A stretch of 64,000 nt of DNA from Acidobacteriota bacterium (GTDB lineage Bacteria; Acidobacteriota; Terriglobia; Bryobacterales; Bryobacteraceae), in NCBI GenBank assembly GCA_947470805.1, contig CANIVU010000031.1, positions 1-64,000 of the forward strand. The letters are read 5' to 3'. Under the pieces are notes generated by a model. That model saw nothing but the letters and a program-made list of their open reading frames with translations. It ran no database searches and was not told where the DNA came from. Both the position numbers and the translations under genes were made by a program. Of the stretch, positions 8,439-16,643 are shown in pieces; the first letter of the stretch is position 1, and each line of letters starts with the position of its first letter.

Positions 8439-10217
8439 CTAGGGCTTGGCTGCCGCCGCGGCGGCTTTCTTCTCGGCGGCGCGTTTTTGAATGGCGAGCG
8501 CTTTGTCGAGGCCTTGGCGGGCGTTGGCTTCGTTGGGCTCGATGGCTACCGCTTTCTGATACTCGGCGACGGCGGCGTCCCACTCCTTACGGGCCATGTG
8601 GATGTTGCCGCGGTAGGCGTAGATCATGGCATAACGCGGGTTGATTTTCTCGCCTTGTGCCAGGGCTTCGAGGGCTCGGTCGTAGTCGCCCTGTTTGGCG
8701 CGGACCATGCCCATCATGGCCCAGGCGTGGGCGTTCTGTTCGAGGCGAATGGCGTCTTCCAAGCGGCTGAGGGCTTCGCCGGGTTTGTTGGCGCAATCGG
8801 CGGCGAGGGCCCAATCGGCGTAGAGTTCGTAGGTTGGTTGCGGGGTGAGTTTGGCGGCTTCGGCGTACTGCTGGGTGGCGTCGGCGCATTGGCCGGCCTG
8901 GTAGTAGGCGTAGGCGAGTTGGAAGCGCGGGCGGTACTTGGCGGGCGAGTTGGCGACGGAGTCCTTCCACAGCGGGATGGGGCTGGACCAGACGTAGTTC
9001 CGCTGCCAGGAGAGGAAGGCCAGGAACACGCAGACGACGCTGAGCGCGCCGGCGAGGGCGGTAGTTGCGAAGTTGCGGCGGCGCAGGACGTCGATGACGC
9101 AGAGCGTGAGCGCGAAGATGGGCAGGTACATGCGGCGTTCGACGAGGACGTCGCGAATGGGCACGAAGGACGATGTCGGCGCCAGGAAAATCAGGAAGAG
9201 CAGGAAGCCGTAGGCGGCGAGGGGGAACTGCTTGCGATAGATCCAGGCGGCGGCGGTGAGGGCGAGCAGGATGAGCAGGCAGAGCCAGGAGAGATGATCG
9301 CCGAGCGAATGGGAGAGGGGGACATCGTAATCGATGTTTTGGCCGGCGGGGAGGAAGAAGAGGCGCAGATAGGTGACGATGGAGCGCAGTTGGGTGTAGA
9401 AGTAATCGAGCGGGGTGAGGTCCTTCATGCCGAAGCCGGCGGAGGTGGAACGGGCGAGCACGACCTTGAAAATAACCACGGCGCCGAGGACAGAGCCGCC
9501 GATGATGGGCGCGTAGATGCGCCAGTTTTTGCGGATGCCTTCGAAGGTGAAGCCGGGGTTGAAGAAGTAGTCCGTGAGCAGGAGTACGGCCGGGAGGACC
9601 GCGGTGTGTTCCTTGGAGGTGATTGCGAACAGGAAGAATGTGAAGACGAGGATGACTTCACTAAACCGGATGGCGACTTCCTGGCGGTAGAGGAACGCGG
9701 CCCAGGCGATGAGGAAGAACAGGCCGCTCAAGACCTCTGATCGGCTGGCGACGTAGGCCACCGATTCCGATTGCAGCGGATGCAGCAGGAAGACGACGGC
9801 GGCGAAGGCGGAGTAGATGTTGAGCGCGGCCGATTCGAGTTTGACGTAGCTGAGCAGTTTGCGCGCGACGAGCCAGACGAAGTAGCCGGCGACGGCGTGG
9901 AGAACGAGGTTGACGATGTGGAAATAGTAGGAGTCCAGGCCGAAGAGGCGGTAGTTGAGCCAGTAGGTGACTTGCAGCGTGGGGCGGACGCCCTGCACCC
10001 AGTCGCGCAGCGGGTTTTGCGCGAAATTGGGGGTCATGAACGGGAGGTACACATCGTCGAACAGGAAGGGGCCGCTGAGTGCCGGCCGGTAGACTTCGAG
10101 CAGGACGAAGGCGAATAGAAACAGGCCGAGCAGCATGGGCCATCGGGCCTGGGCGAAGGAGGCTGGGGAATCGGTGGCGGCCGGTTTATTTTCGGCTGGG
10201 CGCTTGGAGCTTTTCAT
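8439..10217 (-). CDS. Polytopic membrane protein with C-terminal TPRs, TMTC/O-mannosyltransferase-like
   Basis: A 592-aa protein. Residues about 28-430 hold roughly ten or more hydrophobic segments. A periplasmic-loop FLFDDVYLP near residue 50 resembles the acidic loop of GT-C enzymes such as protein O-mannosyltransferases. Residues about 430-580 form three or four tetratricopeptide repeats (for example a repeat around ALEALAQGEKINPRYAMIYA). The tail is lysine/alanine-rich. The architecture matches TMTC-like proteins, so lipid-linked-sugar-dependent glycosylation of secreted proteins or surface polymers is a reasonable guess, but the acceptor is unknown. The gene overlaps DUF2304 by 32 nt and is followed after 5 nt by the GT4 gene. 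Confidence 0.75.
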   Translation of the reverse strand: MKSSKRPAENKPAATDSPASFAQARWPMLLGLFLFAFVLLEVYRPALSGPFLFDDVYLPFMTPNFAQNPLRDWVQGVRPTLQVTYWLNYRLFGLDSYYFHIVNLVLHAVAGYFVWLVARKLLSYVKLESAALNIYSAFAAVVFLLHPLQSESVAYVASRSEVLSGLFFLIAWAAFLYRQEVAIRFSEVILVFTFFLFAITSKEHTAVLPAVLLLTDYFFNPGFTFEGIRKNWRIYAPIIGGSVLGAVVIFKVVLARSTSAGFGMKDLTPLDYFYTQLRSIVTYLRLFFLPAGQNIDYDVPLSHSLGDHLSWLCLLILLALTAAAWIYRKQFPLAAYGFLLFLIFLAPTSSFVPIRDVLVERRMYLPIFALTLCVIDVLRRRNFATTALAGALSVVCVFLAFLSWQRNYVWSSPIPLWKDSVANSPAKYRPRFQLAYAYYQAGQCADATQQYAEAAKLTPQPTYELYADWALAADCANKPGEALSRLEDAIRLEQNAHAWAMMGMVRAKQGDYDRALEALAQGEKINPRYAMIYAYRGNIHMARKEWDAAVAEYQKAVAIEPNEANARQGLDKALAIQKRAAEKKAAAAAAKP

Positions 10218-10554
10218 GGATTGCGTTGAGTTGGTATTCGAGAATGGCCACCTTTTGGGTGAGCGCGATGTTGGCGTCTTTGAGCTCGGAGATGATGACC
10301 GAGAAGCGGAAGAAGACGATGAGGAACAGGGCTCCGACGACGAGGAGGAGCGCGATGGGTTGGTTGTTGACTCCGATCAGATGGCCCAATTGGGTGAGCA
10401 GCCAGGGGCTCTGGGAAAGGGCGAGCATGGAGGCGGCCGCGCCGAGCCAACTGACGGAGTATTCGACGCGGATGTGGGCGCGGCGGATATTGAGCAACAC
10501 GACGCCGATGAGCAGGATGCTGACGCCGGCGATGATGGATAGAAGTCGATCCAT
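10186..10554 (-). CDS. DUF2304 membrane protein
   Basis: A 122-aa protein with two or three hydrophobic segments (about residues 4-24, 35-52 and 66-87), then a basic, probably coiled-coil tail. This matches DUF2304, a small membrane family often found beside dolichol-phosphate-mannose-synthase-like GT2 genes, as here 5 nt downstream of one. A role as membrane partner of that transferase is inferred from neighbourhood only. The 3' end overlaps the TPR/membrane gene by 32 nt. Confidence 0.75.
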   Translation of the reverse strand: MDRLLSIIAGVSILLIGVVLLNIRRAHIRVEYSVSWLGAAASMLALSQSPWLLTQLGHLIGVNNQPIALLLVVGALFLIVFFRFSVIISELKDANIALTQKVAILEYQLNAIHEKLQAPSRK

Positions 10555-10559
10555 AGCAG

Positions 10560-11291
10560 TTAAAGCCGGCGCTTGCTCCCTTGATACTTGAGGATATTGA
10601 CGAGGACGCCCAGCAGGACATGCAGGACGTAGTAGAACGAACGCACGGCGGTGATGGTCGACACACCGGCCATGCGGGCCCGCATTTTTACCGGCACCTC
10701 TTCGAAGCGGAACGTCAGGCGCTGCAGCACGACGAGTGCTTCGATTTCCGGATACTCCAACGGAAAGCTACGGGCGAAGACTTCCAGCGCCTGGCGATTG
10801 ACGCCGACGTAGCCGGAGGTTGGGTCGTGCACCTCTTTGCGGAGGATGAGCGCCAGGAACCAGCGGAAGAAGACAATGCCGATGCCGCGGGCGACCGAGG
10901 TGTGCTTGCCATCGCCATTGACGTAACGGGAGCCGATGACCATCTGGGCACCGCTGGTTAGCAGGGTGTCGCGGATGAGGCCGACGTAGGCCGGGTCGTG
11001 CTGACCATCACCGTCGAGCCGGATGACGTATTGAAAGCCGAGATCGAAGGCGAGGCGGTAGCCGGCCTGGACGCAGCCGCCGAGCCCTAGGTGATAGGGC
11101 ACGGTGATGACGTCGGCACCGGCTTCCAGGGCGACCGTGCGGGTGCCATCGGCGGAGCAGTCGTCGACGACGAGAATCGGCAGTTCCGGGTGCTGTTCGC
11201 GCAGTTCGCCGATCACCGTGGCGATAGCGCCTTCCTCGTTGAACGCCGGAATGAGGATCATCAGGGGGTGCTGACCGGTAGCGGCGATCAC
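10560..11291 (-). CDS. Glycosyltransferase family 2, polyprenyl-phosphate sugar synthase-like, GTG start
   Basis: A 243-aa GT2 enzyme resembling dolichol/polyprenyl-phosphate mannosyl- or glucosyltransferases. It has LIPAFNEEGAIATVI at the nucleotide-binding start, VVDDCSADGT, and the metal-binding DxD in RLDGDGQHDP. The C-terminal part is hydrophobic (FYYVLHVLLGVLVNIL), consistent with membrane association. The chosen start is the GTG at 11291, which overlaps the stop of the upstream GT2 gene (GTGA). An internal ATG at 11261 would remove ten residues and is an alternative. It would supply an activated lipid-linked sugar to the GT-C-like protein in the same operon. Confidence 0.85.
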   Translation of the reverse strand: MIAATGQHPLMILIPAFNEEGAIATVIGELREQHPELPILVVDDCSADGTRTVALEAGADVITVPYHLGLGGCVQAGYRLAFDLGFQYVIRLDGDGQHDPAYVGLIRDTLLTSGAQMVIGSRYVNGDGKHTSVARGIGIVFFRWFLALILRKEVHDPTSGYVGVNRQALEVFARSFPLEYPEIEALVVLQRLTFRFEEVPVKMRARMAGVSTITAVRSFYYVLHVLLGVLVNILKYQGSKRRL

Positions 11292-12316
11292 AGTTCGGCC
11301 ACCTGCCGTAAGGAGATGGAGAACCGGTCCAACGCGCTTTGGAATTCGGTGCTGGAGAGCTTCGCGTTGCGGCGGATTTGGCGGCGCTGGCGCCAGGCGC
11401 GGGGCAGCATGGAGAGCGCCGAAACATGGGCGCGGAGCACGCAGGCGACGAGTGTCCAGGCGCTTTCGCCATCCTTCTGAAATTGCGCTGCTGCGCCCTG
11501 TCCACGGCGCATGGCCAGGAGATGGTGCAGGTAGCGGATGGGAGTGGCGAAGAGCGCTTTGACCAGGCGGAGGCCGGGGAATGTCTTCAGGATAAGAAGG
11601 AGCCGGTTGCGTTCGACGAAATAAGCCTTCAGCCGGGAGGCGCGGCCGGCCGAGTGCGAGTAACGGTGATAGACAACGGCGGTGGGCACATAGCGGCACG
11701 TCCAACCGGCCCAGCGGGCGCGGAGGCCGAGATCGGTGTCTTCGCAGTAGAGAAAGAAGTCGTCGTCGAAACCGCCGGTTTCGGCGAGCATGGCGCTTCG
11801 ATAAATCGCCGCCGATCCGCTGGCGAGCAGTGCCTCTTCGGCGTCCGGAAATTGGGCGGGCGGCGCACCGTGGCCCCGCTGTTTGCTGGTTCCGTCGGCG
11901 GCGATCAACATCGCTGCCGAATCCAGCATGGCCGGGGTGACGCCGTGAAAGCGGACCTGCGAGGCGGCGGAGCCCGCACGCGGATGGGCGTCGAGCGTGG
12001 CGGCGAGTTCCTGGAGCCACGTGGATTCGGCGGTCGCGTCGTCGTTGAGGACGGCAACAAAGTCAGCCGGCGCCTCGCGGGCGGCCAAATTCACGGCGGA
12101 ACCGAAGCCGACGTTGTGGCCGGGGTGGAGGATCGATACATTGGCGCGCGAGGATTCCCGTGGCCAAGTGGTGTCCACGAGTCTGCTGCCGCTGTTATCG
12201 ACGATCACAATTCGAAAATCCCGAAACGTTTGCCGGTGCAGGCTTTCGACACATTCCCACAACGCCGGCCCGGCGGAGAGCGTAGGAATAACGACGGTGA
12301 CCCGTGACGGCTGCAA
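11288..12316 (-). CDS. Glycosyltransferase family 2, rhamnosyltransferase-like, TTG start
   Basis: A 342-aa inverting GT2 enzyme. VTVVIPTLSAG opens the fold, VDNSGS follows near residue 40, AVLNDDATAE near 92 is the DxD-like metal site, and the ED in YCEDTDLGLRARWAGW is the usual acceptor-side motif of WbbL/RfbN-type rhamnosyltransferases. A TACAAT (12323-12328) lies only 6 nt before the TTG, so the mRNA may be leaderless. It is the first gene of the glycosylation operon, divergent from rsmB, and its stop overlaps the next GT2 gene. Confidence 0.85.
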   Translation of the reverse strand: MQPSRVTVVIPTLSAGPALWECVESLHRQTFRDFRIVIVDNSGSRLVDTTWPRESSRANVSILHPGHNVGFGSAVNLAAREAPADFVAVLNDDATAESTWLQELAATLDAHPRAGSAASQVRFHGVTPAMLDSAAMLIAADGTSKQRGHGAPPAQFPDAEEALLASGSAAIYRSAMLAETGGFDDDFFLYCEDTDLGLRARWAGWTCRYVPTAVVYHRYSHSAGRASRLKAYFVERNRLLLILKTFPGLRLVKALFATPIRYLHHLLAMRRGQGAAAQFQKDGESAWTLVACVLRAHVSALSMLPRAWRQRRQIRRNAKLSSTEFQSALDRFSISLRQVAEL

Positions 12317-12376
12317 TTCCGTATTGTACGCCGCGCGGATGCCTCCAGGGTTGCGCTACTTTAGATTCTTACTCGT
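12317..12376. promoter_or_regulatory. Divergent promoter region between glycosylation operon and rsmB
   Basis: The 60-nt gap contains TACAAT on the minus strand (12323-12328), 6 nt before the GT2 TTG, and TAGATT on the plus strand (12362-12367), 9 nt before the rsmB ATG. Neither gene has a Shine-Dalgarno site. Both elements fit -10 boxes of leaderless or nearly leaderless transcripts; no good -35 was identified. Confidence 0.45.
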
Positions 12377-13417
12377 ATGCCGCTCAATGCCCGAAGTTTT
12401 GCCTTCGATGTTCTGGACGCCGTGGAGCACGGCGGATTCGCCGATGATCTGTTGCGCGCCAAGTCCTTGGAGCCGCAGGAGGCGAATTTAGCGAATGAGC
12501 TAGTGTTCGGTGTGCTGCGGCACCGCGGGCAGTTGGACTATCTCATAAGCCACTATTCCGGGAAGACCGGGAAACTGGATAAGGAAGTCCGTAACGCGCT
12601 GCGGCTGGGGATTTACCAGATTCGCTACCTGGATCGGGTGCCGCCCCACGCGGCGGTTTCGACCAGCGTCGATCTGGTGAAGAGGGCGCGAAAAGCCTCG
12701 GCCGTGGGATTCGTGAATGCTGTACTGCGGAAGGTGAATCGGGACCCGGTGCCGTATCCGAACGACGCCGTGTCGCTGGCGATGCCGGAGTGGTTGTTGG
12801 CGAAATGGGAATCGCAGTTCGGCGCGGCGGCGGCCCAGGCCGCGGCGCTGTACTTCCTGAACAAGCCGCCGGCGCATGTGCGCGGGGAGCGGCAGATGGA
12901 CATTGGCGCGCAGCAGATCGTGCCGCTGCTGCGTTTAGAGGCACATCATCGATTCCTGGACGTCTGCGCCGCGCCGGGAAACAAGACCCTGCAGGCCGCC
13001 GAGTGCGGTGCGGTGCCGGTGGCCTGCGACCGCTCGCGCAAGCGGTTGGCGGCGATCGCGGTAACGCGCCGTGTGCAACTGGATGCGTCGCAACCGTTGC
13101 CCTTTCGCCCTGTGTTCGACCGGATTCTGGTAGACGCGCCTTGTTCGGGCACCGGCACGCTTGGACGAAACCCGGAGATCAAGTGGCGCGTCACTCCAGA
13201 GGAGTTCGCGCGTCAAGCGGAGCGACAGTTGCAAATTCTTCGTTCGGCGCTCGACGTGCTGGCGCCGGGCGGACGACTGGTTTATGCGACATGTTCGTTG
13301 GAACGTGAGGAAAATGAAGAGGTTGTCAGCCAATTCGCCGGTCGCGTGCAGGAGCAGGGCTACCGGTTGCCGGGCCGTGAAGCCGGGGACGGGTTTTTCC
13401 ACGCCGTGTTAGCATGA
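12377..13417 (+). CDS. rsmB: 16S rRNA (cytosine-C5)-methyltransferase, Sun/RsmB type, shortened
   Basis: SAM-dependent methylation of a cytosine in 16S rRNA (C967 in E. coli). Residues 1-125 are the NusB-like N-terminal domain. The SAM loop FLDVCAAPGNKT is at 193-204. The two catalytic cysteines are Cys256 in VDAPCSGTG and Cys306 in YATCSLEREEN. At 346 aa it is much shorter than typical RsmB (about 430 aa). The missing part lies between the NusB-like domain and the SAM loop, where the spacing from NKPPAHVRGERQ to the catalytic domain is compressed. All catalytic motifs remain, so it is probably active. The stop overlaps the rpe start (ATGA). Confidence 0.88.
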   Translation: MPLNARSFAFDVLDAVEHGGFADDLLRAKSLEPQEANLANELVFGVLRHRGQLDYLISHYSGKTGKLDKEVRNALRLGIYQIRYLDRVPPHAAVSTSVDLVKRARKASAVGFVNAVLRKVNRDPVPYPNDAVSLAMPEWLLAKWESQFGAAAAQAAALYFLNKPPAHVRGERQMDIGAQQIVPLLRLEAHHRFLDVCAAPGNKTLQAAECGAVPVACDRSRKRLAAIAVTRRVQLDASQPLPFRPVFDRILVDAPCSGTGTLGRNPEIKWRVTPEEFARQAERQLQILRSALDVLAPGGRLVYATCSLEREENEEVVSQFAGRVQEQGYRLPGREAGDGFFHAVLA

Positions 13418-14106
13418 CAGATAGCGTCCAAATGATTGAAATACTGCCATCTTTGCTGTCGGCGGACTTCGCCCGGCTAGGGGCTCACATCGCGGAAGTA
13501 GAGGCGGCGGGCGCCACCATGCTGCATTTCGATGTGATGGACGGCCATTTCGTACCCAATTTAACCATGGGCACGCCGGTGCTGCAGTCGATCCGCAAGA
13601 TCACGCGGGCGCACCTGGATGTCCATTTGATGATCACCAACCCGGACGCGTTCGTGCCTGTGTTTGTTGAAGCGGGCGCCGACAGCGTGTCGGTGCATCA
13701 GGAAGCGTGCCCGCACCTGGACCGAACGCTGCGGCTGATTCAATCCGAAGGAGCGCAGGCGGGCGTGGTGTTGAATCCATCGACGCCGGTGTCGACGCTG
13801 GACGAGGTGCTGGACGTCGTCGACTTCGTGTTGATCATGTCGGTAAACCCGGGCTTCGGTGGTCAGAAGTTCTTACAGAATTCCTTGAATAAGGTTCGGC
13901 AGTTAGCCGAACGGCGGCACCGCTTGGGGCTGTCTTTCAAAATTGAGATTGATGGCGGGATCGGTGCGTCGAACGCGGCCGATGTCGTACGGGCCGGCGC
14001 CGAATGGTTGGTGGCCGGGAATAGTGTTTTTGGCGCGCCCGACCCTGGCGCTGCCTTGGTGGCCCTGCGTGAGACCGCGCAAACGGGCCTGCAACAAATT
14101 GCGTAA
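13414..14106 (+). CDS. rpe: Ribulose-phosphate 3-epimerase
   Basis: Interconverts ribulose 5-phosphate and xylulose 5-phosphate in the pentose phosphate pathway. The 230-aa TIM barrel has LPSLLSADFARLG, HFDVMDGHFVPN (metal-binding His and catalytic Asp), LDVHLMI, SVNPGFGGQKF and the second catalytic Asp in EIDGGIG. Translation may start at 13414 (overlapping rsmB) or at the in-frame ATG at 13432, from which the protein would begin MIEILPSLLSAD like most homologues; the overlap favours 13414 only weakly. A 16-nt gap separates it from bamD. Confidence 0.95.
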   Translation: MTDSVQMIEILPSLLSADFARLGAHIAEVEAAGATMLHFDVMDGHFVPNLTMGTPVLQSIRKITRAHLDVHLMITNPDAFVPVFVEAGADSVSVHQEACPHLDRTLRLIQSEGAQAGVVLNPSTPVSTLDEVLDVVDFVLIMSVNPGFGGQKFLQNSLNKVRQLAERRHRLGLSFKIEIDGGIGASNAADVVRAGAEWLVAGNSVFGAPDPGAALVALRETAQTGLQQIA

Positions 14107-14122
14107 GGGAGCTGTTGTTTAC

Positions 14123-15403
14123 ATGATCGTGAAGAGCAAAATTTGTGTATTGACGCTGGCGACGGTGGTGGCGATGACCTCGCTCACCGGTTGTTTCCGG
14201 AAGAAGAAGTATGAAAACCCGATCGGCAAAGACACACAGCAGCCCGATAAAGTTCTCTTCGACAAGGCCGTGGCCGACATCGAACGCGGCCGCTACGAAG
14301 TGGCCCGCCTGACTTTGAACACGCTCATCAACACCTACGACACCAGCGAATTCCTGGCGAAGGCGAAGCTGGCGATCGCCGACAGCTGGATGCGTGAAAG
14401 CGGCTCCCACGGTTTGGCTCAGGCCGAAGCCGAATACAAAGACTTCATTCTGTTCTACCCGACCATGGAAGAGTCCGCCGAAGCGCAGGAGAAGGTTTGC
14501 ACCATCCATCTGCGCCAGATGGAGAAGCCGGACCGCGACAACAAGCACGCCTTCCGCGCCGAAGACGAGTGCCGCCAGTTGCTGGTCCAGTGGCCGAATT
14601 CCAAGTTCGCACCTCGCGTGCAGCAGTTGCTCCGTAACATTCAGGAAGTGGAAGCCGAAGGCGAGATGCGCACGGCGCGCTTCTATTTCAGCAAGGGCTC
14701 CAACCCGGCCGCGGCCAACCGCCTGCAGGGCATTGTGGATCAGTACCCGATCTATTCGGCGGCCGATGAGGCTTTGTGGATGTTGGGCGGCGCTTACGAC
14801 AAGATGGGTGCGCGCTTCAAGCCGCAGTCGGTGAAGTCGTATCAGCGTCTGGTCAAGGACTATCCGCTTTCTTCCTATGTCGACCCCGCCAAGAAGCGCC
14901 TGAAGGAGATGGAAGCCGAAGTTCCGGAGGCCGATCCCGTCGCCGTGGCGCGCATGAAGTACGAGCTGGAAAACAAGACGAAGACCGGCATGATGCACGA
15001 CTTCTGGGCGATTTTCAAGAAGTCTCCCGACATGACGGCGGCGGCCAAGAGCGGCGCGCCGGCGATGACCTCGTTGCGTCCGTCGATTCCCGTCAGCGTG
15101 CCTGTTCCGGCCGGCGTGCCGGGCGGCGTGAATGACCTTGGCGGCACCGTGATCACGGGGCCGAGCGACCTGGACAAGAAGCCGGATGACCGGATGAGCG
15201 TGCAGAACAAGGCCGCCGCCGCAGGCACGCCTGAAAAGCCCGCTGCCACGCCCGAGAAGAAGGAAGAAACGCCCGCCGCCGCAGCGACCCCTGCCGCCGC
15301 GCCTGCCGCGGAACCTGCGCAACAAAGCCTGCCGAGCAACCGCCAGCCGATCAAGGGCAAAAAGGTGAAAACCCCGAAGCCCCCGAAGAGCAGCGGAAAA
15401 TGA
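14123..15403 (+). CDS. bamD: Outer membrane assembly lipoprotein BamD-like
   Basis: A 426-aa lipoprotein with a signal peptide ending in the lipobox LTGC (Cys near residue 24). The YfiO/BamD TPR region follows, with about five TPR-like units over residues 40-280 (for example FDKAVADIERGRYEVARLTL and EDECRQLLVQWPNSKFAP). It should sit on the periplasmic side of the outer membrane with BamA. It is much longer than E. coli BamD (245 aa) because of a C-terminal tail of about 120 residues rich in Pro, Ala, Lys and Glu, ending in a basic KGKKVKTPKPPK stretch. The ATG at 14123 is set by the signal peptide. The stop overlaps the following response regulator (ATGA). Confidence 0.85.
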   Translation: MIVKSKICVLTLATVVAMTSLTGCFRKKKYENPIGKDTQQPDKVLFDKAVADIERGRYEVARLTLNTLINTYDTSEFLAKAKLAIADSWMRESGSHGLAQAEAEYKDFILFYPTMEESAEAQEKVCTIHLRQMEKPDRDNKHAFRAEDECRQLLVQWPNSKFAPRVQQLLRNIQEVEAEGEMRTARFYFSKGSNPAAANRLQGIVDQYPIYSAADEALWMLGGAYDKMGARFKPQSVKSYQRLVKDYPLSSYVDPAKKRLKEMEAEVPEADPVAVARMKYELENKTKTGMMHDFWAIFKKSPDMTAAAKSGAPAMTSLRPSIPVSVPVPAGVPGGVNDLGGTVITGPSDLDKKPDDRMSVQNKAAAAGTPEKPAATPEKKEETPAAAATPAAAPAAEPAQQSLPSNRQPIKGKKVKTPKPPKSSGK

Positions 15404-16134
15404 GCCGTATTTTGCTGGCGGACGATAGTCCGCACGCACAACGGATGGGAGAACGCCTGTTGCGGGATGAGGGCCACGAAGTGGTCACCATCACCGATGG
15501 CGACACCGTGTTTGTTCGCCTTCCCGACGTCGATCCTGACATCCTGATTCTCGACGCCAACCTGCCCATGCGGAGCGGTTACGAGATCACGAAGTTCGTC
15601 AAAGGGTCTTCGTTTTATCGGCACGCCGCGGTGCTGCTAACCGGCAGCGTGGCGGAACCGGTGGACGAAAAATTGGCTCGCGAGGCCGGCGCGGACGGCA
15701 TGATTCACAAGCCGTTTGAATCGAAGGCGCTGTTGTCGCTCGTTGGACCGCTGTCGGTGAAGGCCGCCGAACTGCGTGAACTGCGCCCGGCTGGTCCGCC
15801 GCCGCCTCCGCCCGGCGAAGAGCCGAAGTTTGTCAGCGGCGCCGTCTCCGCGGAACCGGAGCCGGAGTTCGCCGTGGACCCCGAAGCCGATGCCGTGCCG
15901 GTTCCGGCGAAGCCTGTGGCCGTCGTAGCCGCGCCTGCGCCCCAGTTGGCCCCCTTGGGTGTAAAGCCCATCCCCGAGTCCGACCCCGATCCGATCCCCT
16001 CCCCGGCAGCGCCAGTTACCGTCTCCGAACAGGAACGAGTGCGCGCCGCGGTGACTCTCGCGCTCGACGCCGCCATGCCGCGGTTGATCGACGAGTTGAC
16101 ACAGCAGGTCCTCCGCGCGTTGGATAGTAAGTAG
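15400..16134 (+). CDS. Receiver-domain protein with proline-rich linker and C-terminal helix
   Basis: The 244-aa protein starts with a CheY-like receiver: acidic pocket LLADDSP at residues 5-11, phospho-acceptor Asp in ILILDANLPM near 50, Thr in LLTGS and Lys in IHKPFE. No DNA-binding domain follows. Residues about 130-205 are Pro/Glu/Ala-rich (PPPPPPGEEP and similar), and the final 35 residues form a predicted amphipathic helix (LDAAMPRLIDELTQQVL). A receiver, disordered linker and helix suggest a scaffold or polarity-type regulator rather than a transcription factor; this is inferred. The gene is translationally coupled to bamD. Confidence 0.8.
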   Translation: MSRILLADDSPHAQRMGERLLRDEGHEVVTITDGDTVFVRLPDVDPDILILDANLPMRSGYEITKFVKGSSFYRHAAVLLTGSVAEPVDEKLAREAGADGMIHKPFESKALLSLVGPLSVKAAELRELRPAGPPPPPPGEEPKFVSGAVSAEPEPEFAVDPEADAVPVPAKPVAVVAAPAPQLAPLGVKPIPESDPDPIPSPAAPVTVSEQERVRAAVTLALDAAMPRLIDELTQQVLRALDSK

Positions 16135-16140
16135 AACCGT

Positions 16141-16641
16141 ATGCCTGATAACAGTTTTGACATCGTCTCGAAAATCGAACTTCCCGAAGTGAGCAACGCC
16201 ATTCAGCAGGCGTTGAAGGAGGTCATCACCCGTTACGATTTGAAGGACTCCAAGTCGACCATCGAGCTGAAGGAAAAGGACAACAAGATCCTGCTCGCTT
16301 CCTCCGACGATTTCAAGTTGAAGGCTGTCATTGAAATTCTGCAGTCGAAACTGGTGAAGCGCAATGTGCCGATCAAGGGGTTGCAGTACGGCACTTTGAT
16401 CCAGGGCTCCGGCGGCTCCGTCCGCCAGGAGATCACGCTCCAGCAGGGGATTCCCATGGAGAAGGCCAAAGACATCGTCCGCGTCATCAAAGACAGCAAG
16501 AAGAAGGCGCAGGCGGCCATTCAGGGCGATCTGGTGCGCGTGTCGGCAAAGGATCGCGACATTCTGCAGGAAGTCATTGCGCTGCTGCGCAACCAGGATT
16601 TCGGCATCGACATGCAGTTCACCAACTACCGGTCGAACTAG
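16141..16641 (+). CDS. yajQ: YajQ family nucleotide-binding protein
   Basis: A 166-aa UPF0234/YajQ protein that begins SFDIVSKIELPEVSNA, followed by DLKDSKSTIELKEKD and a C-terminal half with GIPMEKAKDIVRVIKDSKKK. In other bacteria YajQ-type proteins bind nucleotides, and a Xanthomonas member binds cyclic di-GMP. That ligand is family knowledge, not visible here. It starts 6 nt after the receiver protein and ends 2 nt before the next hydrolase, so it belongs to the same transcription unit. Confidence 0.93.
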   Translation: MPDNSFDIVSKIELPEVSNAIQQALKEVITRYDLKDSKSTIELKEKDNKILLASSDDFKLKAVIEILQSKLVKRNVPIKGLQYGTLIQGSGGSVRQEITLQQGIPMEKAKDIVRVIKDSKKKAQAAIQGDLVRVSAKDRDILQEVIALLRNQDFGIDMQFTNYRSN

Positions 16642-16643
16642 CC

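Larger units (their letters stand above)
14000..16500. other. GC-skew reversal (terminus-like)
   Basis: Left of this zone the plus strand has more G than C even where genes are on the minus strand; right of it the plus strand has more C than G for genes of either strand. Sample counts by eye: 10801-10860 has 23 G and 16 C, 23101-23160 has 15 G and 30 C, 34261-34320 has 11 G and 24 C. A G-to-C change along the strand is the sense expected at a replication terminus. No dif-like site was found. Confidence 0.6.
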
